From CAKKQX01 sp046313915 (lineage in GTDB: Bacteria > Pseudomonadota > Gammaproteobacteria > Burkholderiales > SG8-41), in contig JBKBXX010000072.1 in NCBI GenBank assembly GCA_046313915.1, positions 1-18,150 on the forward strand: DNA of 18,150 bases, in the 5' to 3' direction. The position numbers and the translations under genes were made by a program. Within the stretch, counting starts at the first letter, position 1. The number at the start of each line of letters is the position of its first letter. Of this stretch, positions 17,098-18,150 are shown piece by piece. Under the pieces are notes generated by a model. That model saw only the letters and a list, made by a program, of their open reading frames with translations. It did no database searches and was not told the DNA's origin.

Positions 17098-18150
17098 CTA
17101 TGCATATTCGAGGCCGGTGTCGGCGAGCCCGGCCAGCTTGATGTTCTCCTGGTTACGTGCCGCATCCGCCGCCAGCACGCCAAGCTCGCCTGCCGTCATG
17201 CCGCCGTTCAGCAGATCGACGTAGGGCTGGGCCTCCTGCGTGGTCGGAGCGCTGCCCATCAGGTTGGTCCAGAGCAGATTCACAATCTGCCGCGATGTCG
17301 AAGCGCCCGCCGCGCCGACGGCGAGCGCGGTCAACGCTTCATAGCTCATGCCGCCGTCGAGATATTGCAGCCCGATGCCGACATAGACCTTGTTGGAAAC
17401 GGCCGTCGGGCCGAACACCGCGCCCAGAATCCTGGCCACTTTGCCGGCGTTGCCGGTGAGATCGAGCGCAAGCTTCGCGTCGGCGAACTGCACACGCTCG
17501 ATGCTGGAAAGCGTGTCACTGCCGTCCGGGCCGGAGATCGTGAAACCGGAAGCGGTTTTATTCACGACATGGGCCGCCCGGTTCCCGCCAAACAGCGCCG
17601 TGTCCAGGCCGGCGCCGCCGTCCAGTTTGTCATTCCCCGCACCACCGGAAAACGTATCGTTGCCGCCCCCGCCGGCAAGCGTGTCCGCCGCGGCTCCGCC
17701 CGTGCGCGTCACGGGCACCGCGCCTTCGGTCAGCACTGCCGCAGTGGCCGGATAGGGCGAAGTTGCGGCGATCACATCGACACTGAGCTTGCCGCCAAAA
17801 CTCGACGTGCGGACAAAACCCATTCCCTGGCCGGTTTGAAACGGCTGCACCGTGAAATCGATCAGATACGCATGGCCGCTGTCCACGAGGTCGCCTGCTT
17901 TCAGGGTGGTGAAATGTCCCGACCCATCGTTCAACCACACCACGGGTCTCGAAGACGAGGGGGAGCTGCCGCCAAACCAGGGCGCCACCACGAAATCGGG
18001 GGCGCCGTCCCGGTTGAAATCCAGAACATTGATGAACTTGCCCCATGGGGTCCGCGTGGCCTGACCCGCAATACCTCCGGAGCGGTCAGCCGCCGCCACG
18101 CGCGCAGCCGTTTCATCAACGTAGTTCTGATTGCCGTGGTCGATCAGTAT
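17098..18150 (-). CDS. RTX/FG-GAP/DUF4214 surface or secreted protein, N-terminus off the window
   Basis: The C-terminal 350 residues of a larger protein. The frame is open to the right edge (LIDHGNQNYVDETAARV continues upstream of the first possible start, GTG 18099), so this is a fragment of the gene. It begins with an FG-GAP/VCBS-like calcium loop (DFNRDGAPD, 17995-18021). Three hemolysin-type calcium-binding nonapeptides follow (17593-17673), then a SIERVQFADAKLALDL segment. The DUF4214-like tail (about 17109-17436) contains ILGAVFGP, YVGIGLQYLDGGMSYEALTALA and LGVLAADAARNQENI. RTX repeats fold on calcium outside the cell, and such proteins often leave by type I secretion guided by the C-terminus. 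No transporter gene is in view. Function could be adhesin, S-layer-like or enzyme, depending on the missing N-terminus. Confidence 0.88.
   Translation of the reverse strand: MLIDHGNQNYVDETAARVAAADRSGGIAGQATRTPWGKFINVLDFNRDGAPDFVVAPWFGGSSPSSSRPVVWLNDGSGHFTTLKAGDLVDSGHAYLIDFTVQPFQTGQGMGFVRTSSFGGKLSVDVIAATSPYPATAAVLTEGAVPVTRTGGAAADTLAGGGGNDTFSGGAGNDKLDGGAGLDTALFGGNRAAHVVNKTASGFTISGPDGSDTLSSIERVQFADAKLALDLTGNAGKVARILGAVFGPTAVSNKVYVGIGLQYLDGGMSYEALTALAVGAAGASTSRQIVNLLWTNLMGSAPTTQEAQPYVDLLNGGMTAGELGVLAADAARNQENIKLAGLADTGLEYA
17593..17673 (-). repeat. Three RTX nonapeptide repeats
   Basis: On the minus strand the protein reads GGGGNDTFS, GGAGNDKLD, GGAGLDTAL, fitting the GGxGxDxUx calcium-binding consensus. 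The third copy is degenerate. Three repeats make a very short beta-roll compared with typical RTX toxins. Confidence 0.85.

Overview
The window is about 65% GC by eye, densely packed and bacterial. Protein resemblances (NudB, AspRS with an H30-G31-G32 signature, a YajR-like MFS next to ssb and divergent uvrA, a DUF4214 RTX-like protein) and gene order point to a betaproteobacterium, plausibly of the Rhodocyclales/Nitrosomonadales group. This placement is inferred from remembered family resemblance, not from a search. I see no tRNA, rRNA, CRISPR array, insertion sequence or phage gene.

Layout. (1) Positions 1-6076 are all on the minus strand. Read in transcription order they are an FmdB-type zinc ribbon protein, a DUF502 membrane protein, aspS, a secreted guanyl-specific ribonuclease, a barstar-type inhibitor, nudB (folate pathway), then nadA (NAD synthesis), and an endonuclease/exonuclease/phosphatase protein cut by the left edge. 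From memory, fmdB-DUF502-aspS-nudB-EEP is a common betaproteobacterial order. The RNase/barstar pair and nadA therefore look like additions to it. RNase, barstar and nudB are chained by two 4-base start/stop overlaps. (2) Positions 6372-8485 (plus) hold a short phosphotransacetylase coupled by ATGA to acetate kinase, an acetyl-CoA/acetyl-phosphate/acetate module. Its upstream region carries an inverted repeat with a third half-site. (3) Positions 8591-10736 (plus) hold a ketopantoate reductase-type protein and a radical SAM/SPASM protein with a complete seven-cysteine SPASM signature and no visible peptide substrate. (4) Positions 10826-12652 (minus) hold a YajR-like MFS transporter whose stop codon abuts the ssb start codon, divergent from uvrA (plus, ending 15654). 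(5) Positions 15782-17053 (plus) hold a type-2 glycerate kinase. Convergent to it is the C-terminal part of a large surface or secreted protein with an FG-GAP/VCBS-like calcium loop, three RTX nonapeptides and a DUF4214 tail, which runs off the right edge.

Most of the window is housekeeping: translation, folate, NAD, pantothenate/CoA, acetate and DNA repair. The parts most worth a second look are the ribonuclease/inhibitor pair embedded in the aspS operon with a perfect 8-bp hairpin between aspS and the ribonuclease start, the orphan SPASM maturase, and a nine-codon AT-rich patch inside the glycerate kinase gene. I did not find strong evidence for a wholly new multi-gene system.
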